Origin: Actibacterium naphthalenivorans
GTDB lineage: Bacteria > Pseudomonadota > Alphaproteobacteria > Rhodobacterales > Rhodobacteraceae
NCBI RefSeq assembly: GCF_014196965.1
Contig: NZ_JACIEQ010000007.1
Location: 1 to 54,899 of the forward strand
DNA: 54,899 bases
Reading direction: 5' to 3'
Positions 34,916 through 42,686 of this stretch are shown here, piece by piece. The position numbers and the translations under genes are program-made. Numbering within the stretch: the first letter of the stretch is position 1; every line of letters begins with the position of its first letter. The notes under the pieces were generated by a model. It saw only the letters and a list, made by a program, of their open reading frames with translations, searched no databases and had not been told where the DNA came from.

Positions 34916-35671
34916 TCAGTTGGCCGTGTAGCCACCATCGACCACCAGTTCCGCACCGTGCACGAACGAGGCCTCATCCGAGGCAAGGAACAGAACGGCG
35001 TTCGATACCTCGCCCGGCTGGCAGGGCCGGTCGAAGAGTGTCGCCCCCATGATCGCCTTGCGGGTCGCGGCATCGCCGTGCAGCAGATCCTTGGTCATTG
35101 GCGTGTCGATGACACCGGGATGGACCGAGTTCACCCGGATGCCGAACTGGATCAGATCGACCGCGCAGGATTTGGTCATCAGCCGCACCGCGCCCTTGGA
35201 GGTGATATAGGCCCCGGCCATGGCCGCCCCGACGATGCCATAGATCGACGAGATGTTGATGATCGAGGCCTTGCCCGATTCCTTCATCAGCGGCACCGCA
35301 GCGCGGATGCCCAGATAGACACCCTTCACGTTGATGTTCATCGTCCGGTCGAATTCCTCGGGCGAGGTTTCGTGCAGCGGCTTCAGAATCAGGATACCCG
35401 CGTTGTTCACCAGAATGTCCAGCCGCCCGGCCTTTTGCCGAACCGTCGCGATGGCGTTGTTCCAGTCGTCCTCGCTGGCCACGTCATGCTTGATGAAGTC
35501 TGCTTTGCCCCCGGCCGCCACGATGCCCTTGGCCACCGCTTCGCCTGCCGCTACGTCGCGGTCGGTGACAAAGACATGCGCACCCTCGCGCGCCAGAAGT
35601 TCGGAGTGGGTCTTGCCCATCCCCATCGCAGCGCCCGTCACGAGGGCGACTTTTCCAGATACACGTCCCAT
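34916..35671 (-). CDS. Short-chain dehydrogenase, probable cyclic-alcohol dehydrogenase (operon F)
   Basis: A 251-residue classical SDR: TGAAMGMGKTHSELLA cofactor turn, TDRD after beta-2 (Asp favours NAD), NNAG, catalytic Ser in SSIYG, YITSK with Tyr/Lys, ending HGAELVVDGGYTAN. GGGAGAG precedes ATG 35671. Directly after the cyclohexanone-type BVMO gene, it matches the position and length of cyclohexanol/cyclopentanol dehydrogenases (ChnA/CpnA), making the ketone for the BVMO. It is a paralogue of the cassette A SDR at 5047. Confidence 0.9.
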   Translation of the reverse strand: MGRVSGKVALVTGAAMGMGKTHSELLAREGAHVFVTDRDVAAGEAVAKGIVAAGGKADFIKHDVASEDDWNNAIATVRQKAGRLDILVNNAGILILKPLHETSPEEFDRTMNINVKGVYLGIRAAVPLMKESGKASIINISSIYGIVGAAMAGAYITSKGAVRLMTKSCAVDLIQFGIRVNSVHPGVIDTPMTKDLLHGDAATRKAIMGATLFDRPCQPGEVSNAVLFLASDEASFVHGAELVVDGGYTAN

Positions 35672-35751
35672 AGACTCTCTCCCTTAATTTTTCGGCTTTC
35701 GTCGAAGTAATCTGTGGCCGGGAGGGCACTATCTCCCCCCCGGCCAGCGCG

Positions 35752-37389
35752 TCAGGTTGAGGCCTTCTCGCGGTCGAAGATCATGGTCTCATAGCCACCA
35801 TCCTTAACCGCGTCGATCGCAGCGCGGTAATTGCCGAGGCCCGCCAAGTAGAACATGACGGCATTCTTCTTGCCAGGAATGTTGGCACCGAAGATCCAGC
35901 TGTCAGCTTTCGGGAACAGGGTCATGTCGGCAATCGTGCGGCACAGGGCGACCCATTCGTCGCGGGCAGCCTCGGTCGGCTCGATGCTCTTCAGACCCTT
36001 GGCCTCCATCATCTTGATGGTGTCCGAAAACCATTCGACCTGCGTCTCGATGCTGGGCGGCAGGTTTGTGAAGGGGCCGTTCGGGCCAAGTATCATGAAG
36101 AGATTCGGGAAATCCGTCTCCATCATGCCCAGATAGCCCAAGGGGCCGTCCTTCCACTTGTCGCGCATGGTGACGCCGCCGCGGCCGCGCAGGTCCATCC
36201 TCGTGTAGTTGCCGTCCACCGCGTCAAAGCCGGTGGCGAAGATCACCACGTCCAGCTCATGCTCGGCGCCGCTTGCCAGACGGATGCCGGTCGGGGTGAA
36301 CTCCGCGATCGGATCGGCTTTCACATCGGCCAGAGTGACGTTGGGGCGGTTGTAGACCCCGTAGTAGTCGTTCCCGCACAAGGGCCGCTTGGCGTAGAGG
36401 TCGGTCGGCGTCAGCTTCCTCGCGGTCTCGGGATCCTTCACGATCTGCCCGATCTTCTTCTTGATGAAGTCGGCCGCCGCGTCATTGGCGATCTGGCTGG
36501 TCGCGATGTCGCAGAAGGTGCCGAACATGAAGTAGAAGCCGCCGCCGCGCTGCCATGCCGCCTCGAACACGCGCTCGCGTTCCTCGGGCGTGGCTGTTTC
36601 CGCAGGGATGGTGCTTTCCTCGAAGCCGAACGCCACGGCCGACGATTTCACCTGTTTCCAGATGTCGTCATAGCTGGCCTTCTGCGCGGCGATCGTCGCC
36701 TCGTCCTGCGGCGTGTTGCCGATCGGCACGACATATTGCGGCGAACGCTGGAACACCGTCAGGTGTTTCGCGATGGGGGCGGTGGCGGTGATCACCTGAG
36801 TCCCGGTCGAGCCGGTGCCGATGATGCCCACGCGCTTGCCCTTCAGGTCGATCCCCTCCGGCCAGGCGCCGGTGTGCAGGATCTGTCCCTTGAAGCTGTC
36901 GATGCCCTTGAACTTGGGCAGGTTCGTCGCCGACAGCAGGCCAAGACCGGTGATGAGGTATTTCGCCGTGACGGTCTGTCCCTTGTCGGTGGTCACATGC
37001 CAGAGCCCGGTTTCCTCGTCGAAACGGGCTGCGGTGACGCGGGTGTTGAACTCGTAGCTGCGGCGCAGATCGTAGGTATCCGCAACCTCGTTCATGTAGG
37101 CGAGGATCTCGGGCTGGGTCAGGTAGCGGGTCTTCCAGCGGCCTTTCTGCAGCAATTCGCCGCTGAAGGAATAGCGGTAGACGAAGCTTTCCGTGTCCGA
37201 CAAGGCGCCCGGATAGCGGTTCCAGAACCAGGTGCCGCCGACATCGCCGGCGCTGTCATAGGCCTTGACGTTCAGGCCCTGCTCATTGCGAAGTTTGTAA
37301 ACGGAGTAGAGGCCGCCGAAGCCCGCGCCGACGACGACAGCATCGAAATCGGCCCCTTTGGTCTTGGTGGTTTCAAGAGTCTCGGTCAT
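35752..37389 (-). CDS. chnB: Cyclohexanone/cyclopentanone-type Baeyer-Villiger monooxygenase
   Basis: A 545-residue type I BVMO with FAD and NADPH sites. GAGFGG is at residues 21-26, GGTWFWNRYPGALSDTE follows, the fingerprint reads FKGQILHTGAWP, and the second site IGTGSTGTQVITA. Long stretches match what I remember of Acinetobacter cyclohexanone monooxygenase: GLLSATNLP, HLTVFQRSPQY, DLYAKRPLC, TGFDAVDGNY, LGPNGPFTNLPPSIE, SWIFGANIPGKKN. It should convert cyclohexanone or cyclopentanone (or substituted forms) to the lactone. GGGAAGAG precedes the ATG. It lies between the hydrolase and SDR genes of operon F. Confidence 0.93.
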   Translation of the reverse strand: MTETLETTKTKGADFDAVVVGAGFGGLYSVYKLRNEQGLNVKAYDSAGDVGGTWFWNRYPGALSDTESFVYRYSFSGELLQKGRWKTRYLTQPEILAYMNEVADTYDLRRSYEFNTRVTAARFDEETGLWHVTTDKGQTVTAKYLITGLGLLSATNLPKFKGIDSFKGQILHTGAWPEGIDLKGKRVGIIGTGSTGTQVITATAPIAKHLTVFQRSPQYVVPIGNTPQDEATIAAQKASYDDIWKQVKSSAVAFGFEESTIPAETATPEERERVFEAAWQRGGGFYFMFGTFCDIATSQIANDAAADFIKKKIGQIVKDPETARKLTPTDLYAKRPLCGNDYYGVYNRPNVTLADVKADPIAEFTPTGIRLASGAEHELDVVIFATGFDAVDGNYTRMDLRGRGGVTMRDKWKDGPLGYLGMMETDFPNLFMILGPNGPFTNLPPSIETQVEWFSDTIKMMEAKGLKSIEPTEAARDEWVALCRTIADMTLFPKADSWIFGANIPGKKNAVMFYLAGLGNYRAAIDAVKDGGYETMIFDREKAST

Positions 37390-37504
37390 GTTTCTCTTCC
37401 CATATCATGGCTCCGAAGCCCCGTGCGATACGGGCCTGGCGCCGGATTGATTGTCTTGACGCGTCAGGCCGCCCAGCGCCGCAATGCGACATCGGGTGGC
37501 GCAA

Positions 37505-38407
37505 TCACAGCGCGCGATACCAGGTGGCGATGCGGGCAATTTCCTGATCGGCCTCGGGCGCACGGCCCGCCAGCGACGGAAAGACGTGCTGCATGCCGGG
37601 AACCACCGAAAGCGTCGTCTTCACGCCCGCGGCCTTGGCCTTGGCGTGCAGCGCTTCCGAGTCGCTCTGCAGCGTCTCGGCGCTTCCGCAGGTGATGTAG
37701 AGCGGCGGGAAGCCGGTGAAGTCGTTTTCCAGCGGGTTGGCCAGCGGGTTCAGCGGGTCGGTCGCACCGCCCAGGAACATTCCCGACATCCCTTCCAGGA
37801 TGGCACGGCTGACAAGAGCGTCCGTCCCGGCATTGGTTTCCAGCGTCTTGCCGCGCAGTGCCATGTCGAGCCAGGGCGAATAGGCGATGACGGCACCCGG
37901 CAGCGGCAGGCCAAGCTCGCGGAATTTGAGAACCGAGGCAACGGCAAGGTTGCCACCGGCACTGTCGCCCGCCGTCAGGATGTTCTTTGCATCAAAACCC
38001 TTGGCCAGCAGCGCCTTGTAGGCGGCCACGGCGTCTTCGATCTGGGCGGGGAAGGGGTGTTCCGGCGCACGGCGATAATGCAGGTTGCAGGCCGTCACGC
38101 CCAGAGCCTTGGCCAGATGCCCCACCATCTTGCGGTGGCTGTCGGCCGACCCCACGCAGAAACCGCCGCCATGGGTATAGAGAATCACGCGCTTGGTGTC
38201 GGCGCCCGCAGGCAGCGCCCAGATCGCCTCGACGCCGCCGACATGGTCGCTCTTGTAGGTGACGTTCTCGGGCTCCAGCGCGGGCTGGCCCCATTCATCG
38301 AACATGCTGCGCAGATTCAGGATCGAGAGATTCGGATTCGCGACCATCTGGTCGGTCCAACTCTGATAGAGCGCACGCAGTGTATCGGCTTCCTTGCTGA
38401 TCGGCAT
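37505..38407 (-). CDS. Alpha/beta hydrolase, probable lactone hydrolase (operon F)
   Basis: A 300-residue HSL-type hydrolase: oxyanion motif THGGGF, nucleophile elbow GDSAGG, and the C-terminal QHVFPSLAG with the catalytic His. ATG 38407 follows GGGAGGAG; the open frame extends about 90 residues upstream but has no ribosome site there and overlaps the regulatory region. First gene of operon F, it would open caprolactone or valerolactone to the omega-hydroxy acid (ChnC/CpnC step). It is a paralogue of the cassette A hydrolase. Confidence 0.9.
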   Translation of the reverse strand: MPISKEADTLRALYQSWTDQMVANPNLSILNLRSMFDEWGQPALEPENVTYKSDHVGGVEAIWALPAGADTKRVILYTHGGGFCVGSADSHRKMVGHLAKALGVTACNLHYRRAPEHPFPAQIEDAVAAYKALLAKGFDAKNILTAGDSAGGNLAVASVLKFRELGLPLPGAVIAYSPWLDMALRGKTLETNAGTDALVSRAILEGMSGMFLGGATDPLNPLANPLENDFTGFPPLYITCGSAETLQSDSEALHAKAKAAGVKTTLSVVPGMQHVFPSLAGRAPEADQEIARIATWYRAL

Positions 38408-38944
38408 ATTTCTCCTCCCAGAGACAGGTTTGTCTTGCAGGTCCGCGTCATCTCGACCGAGATCCCAATCGGCACAGGCCGGTCGCGGATCGCCCTCCAA
38501 TTCTTTGAGCCTAGAACCGCTGCAGTGGCCTGTATTGGATAATCTTGCTCGGTTCATTGTGTATTCTTGCTGCCCGGTCGAGGCGCGCGTCCGCGCGGCA
38601 TGGGCTGGAACGCCGCCAGGCCGGGCCTTCCTGCAAGAAGCAATTCGTTCCTCGCGGACACGAAGCGTGCCGAAAGTGCCCATAAGAGCGGAAGAGACGC
38701 ATGACTCGGCGTGACCTCGATCAAGCGGTTACTGCGTTCCGCGCCGGTGCGGTCGCGCACCCGGTGTTACGTTCGCATCACATGAGCGGAGAGGTGTTTA
38801 TTCCGACAAGCGGATTATTGTTCAGCAGTCGGCGGTGAGGTGATATATTCCGCAGAGCGGAAAAGTATTCCGCGATATTGACAGAGACTTTAGCGCCTGC
38901 TACCCTAGATTCATATAGGGGCGGTCTGCCGAGGAGGGGCGAAC
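38408..38944. other. Divergent control region between operon F and the third IclR gene
   Basis: About 537 bases with no convincing gene. The right half carries the IclR-type sites and promoter listed separately. The left half, nearest operon F, must hold the operon F promoter, for which I could not pick a clear -35/-10. Confidence 0.45.
38801..38906 (+). promoter_or_regulatory. IclR-type operators and sigma-70 promoter of the third IclR gene
   Basis: Main site 38848-38872: TTCCG-cagag-CGGAA-aagta-TTCCG, three alternating half-sites on a 10-bp period. A second, two-half site TTCCG-acaag-CGGAT lies at 38801-38815, 47 bp upstream. Five bases after the main site comes TTGACA (38878-38883), a 17-nt spacer and TACCCT (38901-38906), about 38 bases before the GTG start. 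The layout is that of an IclR activator/autoregulator site just upstream of -35. Confidence 0.65.
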
Positions 38945-39736
38945 GTGCGACCACGCAAGGAGCACGCAGAAAGCGATGGGCAGGACCGCGATTTCGTGGT
39001 CGCTCTTGCGCGGGGTCTCGAAATTCTTCGTGCCTTTCGGCGCGAGGGTGAGGCACTTGGCAACGGCGACTTCGCCATGCGCACCGGGTTGAGCAAGTCG
39101 ACTGTCTCGCGCCTGACCTATACCCTCCACAAGCTCGACTATCTGAGCTGGAATCCCGACACTGCGCGCTATCAACTTGCGCCGCCGGTGCTTTCGCTGG
39201 GGTTTTCGTGCCTTGCTGGCATACCACTGCGCCAGATCGCAAAGCCCTATATGCAGGAACTTGCCGACCACACCGGGATGCCTGTCGCTCTGGCAAGCCC
39301 GGATCGCCTGACCATGGTTTATCTGGAGCGTTGCCGAGGAGAGAATGCGGTGACACTTGCCATCGAGGTCGGTGCCCATATCAAGATGGCAACCACCGCT
39401 GCAGGGCGCGCCTATCTTGCTGTCATCCCTCCCGAACAGCGTGCCGCGTTGTTCGAACAGTTTGTGCAGCACGAAGGGGCCGCCTGGCCGGAAGTCAGGC
39501 GCGGGATCGAGGCTGCGATCGAATGCTATCAGGAGCGTGGCTATTGCATGTCGCTCACTGAATGGAAGCCGGATGTCAATTCCGTCGCCGTGGCGCTTGC
39601 GCCGCGGGATGGCTCGCCGGTCATGGCCTTCAACTGTGGCGGGCCGTCCCAGACCCTGACGCGCGACTGGATTGAAAGCGATATCGCGCCCCGTCTTACC
39701 GAACTCGTCCGCCGCGTGTCGGCGGTGGCCCACTGA
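38945..39736 (+). CDS. IclR-family transcriptional regulator (third), divergent from operon F
   Basis: A 263-residue IclR regulator of the PcaR/PcaU/PobR kind. Residues ~18-80 hold the winged helix (NGDFAMRTGLSKSTVSRLTY). The effector domain includes GAHIKMATTAAGRAYLAVIP, and the C-terminus ends SDIAPRLTELVRRVSA. Start GTG 38945 has AGGAGGGG six bases upstream. Divergence from operon F and operators in between make it the probable regulator of the cyclohexanone-type operon; the ACAD gene following on + is likely co-transcribed. Confidence 0.93.
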   Translation: MRPRKEHAESDGQDRDFVVALARGLEILRAFRREGEALGNGDFAMRTGLSKSTVSRLTYTLHKLDYLSWNPDTARYQLAPPVLSLGFSCLAGIPLRQIAKPYMQELADHTGMPVALASPDRLTMVYLERCRGENAVTLAIEVGAHIKMATTAAGRAYLAVIPPEQRAALFEQFVQHEGAAWPEVRRGIEAAIECYQERGYCMSLTEWKPDVNSVAVALAPRDGSPVMAFNCGGPSQTLTRDWIESDIAPRLTELVRRVSAVAH

Positions 39737-39755
39737 ATTCAGGACTTCGAACATC

Positions 39756-40916
39756 ATGTCACTAGACCCCGAAACGCTTGCACAATTTCTGGACACACTG
39801 GACCGCTTCGTGAAGGAGCGCCTGATCCCGAACGAGGAGCGGGTGGCGGAAGAGGATGCCATTCCACCCGCGCTGATCGCCGAAATCCGAGATATGGGAC
39901 TTTTCGGCATGTCGATCCCCGAGGAGTTCGGCGGTCTGGGCCTGACGATGGCTGAAGAGGTTGCAGCAGCCTTCGTGCTGGGGCAGACGTCGCCTGTATT
40001 CCGCTCGCTCGTCGGCACAAACAACGGCATCGGCTCGCAGGGGATCATCATCGACGGCACGCCGGAGCAGAAGGCGACCTACCTGCCGAAGCTTGCAAGC
40101 GGTGAGATGATCGCCTCGTTCGCGCTGACGGAACCTGACGCAGGCTCTGACGCAGGCTCGGTGCGCACCTCGGCTCGCCGCGATGGGGACCATTTCGTCC
40201 TCAATGGCACGAAGCGTTTCATCACCAATGCTCCGCACGCCCATGTCTTCACGGTTTTCGCACGCACTGATCCAGCAACGACAAATGCCTCGGGAGTGTC
40301 CGCCTTTCTGGTCGAGGCCGGGACGCCGGGGCTGTCGGTCGGGCCGCATGACAGGAAAATGGGACAGAAGGGCTCGCACACCAGCGATGTCATCCTGCAA
40401 GACGTCCGCGTTCCTGCTGACAACATCATCGGCGGATCCGGCCGCGAGAACCAGGGTTTCAAGACCGCGATGAAGGTGTTGGATCGTGGTCGGCTGCACA
40501 TCTCGGCGGTCTGTGTCGGGGCGGCGGAACGGCTGATCCGCGACAGCCTTGCCTATGCAATGGAGCGCAAGCAATTCGGGGAACCCATCGCCGGAAAGCA
40601 ACTTGTGCAGGCGATGCTGGCCGACAGCCGCGCCGAGGCTTTTGCGGCACGCTGCATGATCGAGGAAACCGCGCGCCGCAAGGATGCCGGTGTCAATGTC
40701 TCCACTGATGCCGCCTGCTGCAAGATGTATGCCAGCGAGATGGTCGGTCGTGTCGCGGATCGCGCAGTGCAGATTCACGGCGGGGCGGGCTACATGGCCG
40801 ACTATGCCGTCGAACGCTTCTACCGCGATGTCCGGTTGTTCCGGATTTACGAGGGAACCACCCAGATCCAGCAGATGGTCATCGCGCGGAACATGATCCG
40901 CGATGCCGCAGCCTGA
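39756..40916 (+). CDS. Acyl-CoA dehydrogenase, classical homotetramer type
   Basis: A 386-residue ACAD with all classical motifs: SIPEEFGGLGLTM, ALTEPDAGSDAGSVRTSA, NGTKRFITNAPHA, QIHGGAGYMADYAVERFYRD, and IYEGTTQIQQMVIARNM including the catalytic Glu. Unlike the paired ACADs of operons C and D it should work alone. It starts 19 bases after the IclR stop and is probably co-expressed with that regulator. Oxidation of adipyl-CoA, glutaryl-type or another short diacid CoA from the operon F pathway is a reasonable guess. The ribosome site is weak. Confidence 0.92.
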   Translation: MSLDPETLAQFLDTLDRFVKERLIPNEERVAEEDAIPPALIAEIRDMGLFGMSIPEEFGGLGLTMAEEVAAAFVLGQTSPVFRSLVGTNNGIGSQGIIIDGTPEQKATYLPKLASGEMIASFALTEPDAGSDAGSVRTSARRDGDHFVLNGTKRFITNAPHAHVFTVFARTDPATTNASGVSAFLVEAGTPGLSVGPHDRKMGQKGSHTSDVILQDVRVPADNIIGGSGRENQGFKTAMKVLDRGRLHISAVCVGAAERLIRDSLAYAMERKQFGEPIAGKQLVQAMLADSRAEAFAARCMIEETARRKDAGVNVSTDAACCKMYASEMVGRVADRAVQIHGGAGYMADYAVERFYRDVRLFRIYEGTTQIQQMVIARNMIRDAAA

Positions 40917-41022
40917 ATATTACGGAGCCTTGCAGTGAACTTCAACTTCCTTTGCCCCTCCAGGATCGTATGGCAGGCCGGAGCGCCCGACAAAGAGTAC
41001 CTGCGCAGGTTGATCTGTTGTG

Positions 41023-41066
41023 AACTGACAATGCGCAAATACTACATGTAGCGCAAGACGTCAGTT
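41023..41066. repeat. Large nested dyad downstream of the acyl-CoA dehydrogenase gene
   Basis: AACTGAC (41023-41029) pairs with GTCAGTT (41060-41066), and inside it TGCGC (41032-41036) with GCGCA (41051-41055), around a loop with the palindrome TACATGTA. It can form one long hairpin about 107 bases after the ACAD stop. It may be a terminator (no good T run) or the remnant of a mobile-element end. Confidence 0.4.
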
Positions 41067-41291
41067 ATTTCATAGGCGTGAGAGCAATGCGTGCTTCATG
41101 TTCCGCAGCCGCCCACCCTGCGGGTCTCTTGGTCATTTCGACTGTCTGCACGTTTGGCGCGGGCATTCCTGTTAGCGCTGCGGCGCGGGCGGGCTAAGTG
41201 CGCAGTTTTCAAATGCTCAAGTGCTAGGCTCGCTCCGAGCGGTGCTCCACTGCGGCGACCACGCTCCCAACCACATTCCCTCTGAAAGTCG

Positions 41292-42554
41292 GCTAATGGG
41301 ATGTGTCGGCTGCTTCCCCACCGTTGGGTTATCCTTAACCGGGATCAACCGCGCAACAAGGAGAAGCAGCTATGTGTGCAAAGAAAACAGGAAGCATCGA
41401 AGACCTCGCCGTCATCGGGATCGACATCGGGAAGGATACGTTTCACCTGGTCGGGTTCGACCGGTCCGGCCAGTTGGTCATGCGCAAGCAGATCAAGCGC
41501 TTGGCCCTGAATGCCACTTTTGAGCAACTCCCACGCTGCATCGTGGGAATGGAGGCTTGCCTCAGCGCCCATTTTGTAAGCCGAACGCTGCGGGGCATGG
41601 GGTTCGAGCCGCGAATCATACCGGCGATTTACGTGAAGCCGTTCAACAAGGGCCAGAAGAACGATTACAACGACGCCGAGGCGATCGCAGAAGCTGCGTT
41701 GCGACCCAACCTTCGGACCGTTTCGGAGAAAGACCAGGATCAGCTCGACCTTCAAGCCCTGCACCGGGTCCGGGCACGGCTGGTTTCTCGGCGCACGGCC
41801 ACCATCAACCAGATCCGGGCCTTCCTGATCGAACAGGGCATCACCGTCAGGTCGGGGCTGCGAGCGCTGAAGAATTCCTTCGAGACGATCCTCGAACAGC
41901 GACGGGATGAGATATCGCCCTGGATGAGCGGCATTCTGATCGGGTTCTATGGCGACTGGCTCTGGCTGGACAAACGGATCGCGGATGTCTCTGGCGAGAT
42001 CGAAGAGATCAGCCGCACCGAAGAGAACTGCGCCAACATCATGACAATACCCGGCATCGGGCCGATGATTTCGACGGCGATGGTCGCGGCCGTCGGCAAA
42101 GGCGAAGCATTCGACCGGGGGCGCGATTTCGCGGCATGGGTTGGCCTGGTGCCGCGACAGTTCAGCACCGGCGGTCGCACCATTCTCGGCAGGATCACCA
42201 AACGCGGCAGCCGCTATCTGAGGATGTTGTTCGTGCAGGCGGCAAAAGTGATCATGATGCGCCCACACCGATGGTCGGACTTCAGTTTCGGCCCGTGGCT
42301 GACCGCTGCGGTCGCCCGTATGCCGCGAAACAAAGCGGCCGTCGCGCTTGCCAACAAACTCGCTCGAACCGCCTGGAGCCTTCTGCGACACGGCACCCGG
42401 TTCGACGCGCCAAAAGACGCGGCCATGGAAGCGATCTGACGCCTTCCACGGTCACCAAGGAGTTCGCGATAGAGAGGACAGCATGGAACGGAGAAGATAC
42501 GCCCCCAGAGTCTGACGGCCCAAATGGTCATCATCGACCTATCCGCTAATGAGA
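41292..42554 (+). mobile_element. Intact IS110-family insertion sequence at the right end of the cargo
   Basis: A complete transposase gene is flanked by the imperfect direct repeat GCTAATGGGA (41292-41301) and GCTAATGAGA (42545-42554), giving an element of about 1.26 kb, the normal IS110 size. IS110 elements lack terminal inverted repeats and usually share a short core at both ends, which this repeat could be. About 80 non-coding bases precede the gene and 110 follow. IS110 relatives encode a bridge RNA in a non-coding end; none is demonstrated here. Ends are tentative. Confidence 0.5.
41372..42439 (+). CDS. IS110-family transposase (DEDD type), intact
   Basis: A 355-residue transposase with the N-terminal RuvC-like DEDD domain complete: D18 in VIGIDIGKDT, E61 in GMEAC, D98 and D101 in NDYNDAEAIAEA. 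The C-terminal transposase domain has MTIPGIGPMISTAMVAAVGK, FAAWVGLVPRQFSTGG and RITKRGSRYLRMLFVQAAKV. AAGGAGAAG precedes ATG 41372. In contrast to the remnants at 2.4-3.5 kb no key residue is missing, so it may be active. It is not closely alike to the left remnants, so the two ends do not form an evident composite transposon. Confidence 0.93.
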   Translation: MCAKKTGSIEDLAVIGIDIGKDTFHLVGFDRSGQLVMRKQIKRLALNATFEQLPRCIVGMEACLSAHFVSRTLRGMGFEPRIIPAIYVKPFNKGQKNDYNDAEAIAEAALRPNLRTVSEKDQDQLDLQALHRVRARLVSRRTATINQIRAFLIEQGITVRSGLRALKNSFETILEQRRDEISPWMSGILIGFYGDWLWLDKRIADVSGEIEEISRTEENCANIMTIPGIGPMISTAMVAAVGKGEAFDRGRDFAAWVGLVPRQFSTGGRTILGRITKRGSRYLRMLFVQAAKVIMMRPHRWSDFSFGPWLTAAVARMPRNKAAVALANKLARTAWSLLRHGTRFDAPKDAAMEAI

Positions 42555-42686
42555 CCAAGGCGCGTGCGTAACCCCATCAAGGCCACGGCCCGCGAGCCGA
42601 TCAACAGGCCGGATACATATGAGCGATTTCCGAAATCGTGCCAAACTCTCGATTGCGAACAGCAGCCGACACATACATTTGGGCCG

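Noticed and set aside
40917-41291. Possible small genes between the ACAD gene and the IS110 element
   Set aside because: Short frames exist but none has a ribosome site, sensible composition or a known motif.
2446-42554. Composite transposon made by two copies of one IS110 element
   Set aside because: The left remnants and the right element differ clearly in sequence, and the left ones are dead, so they are not a matched pair.
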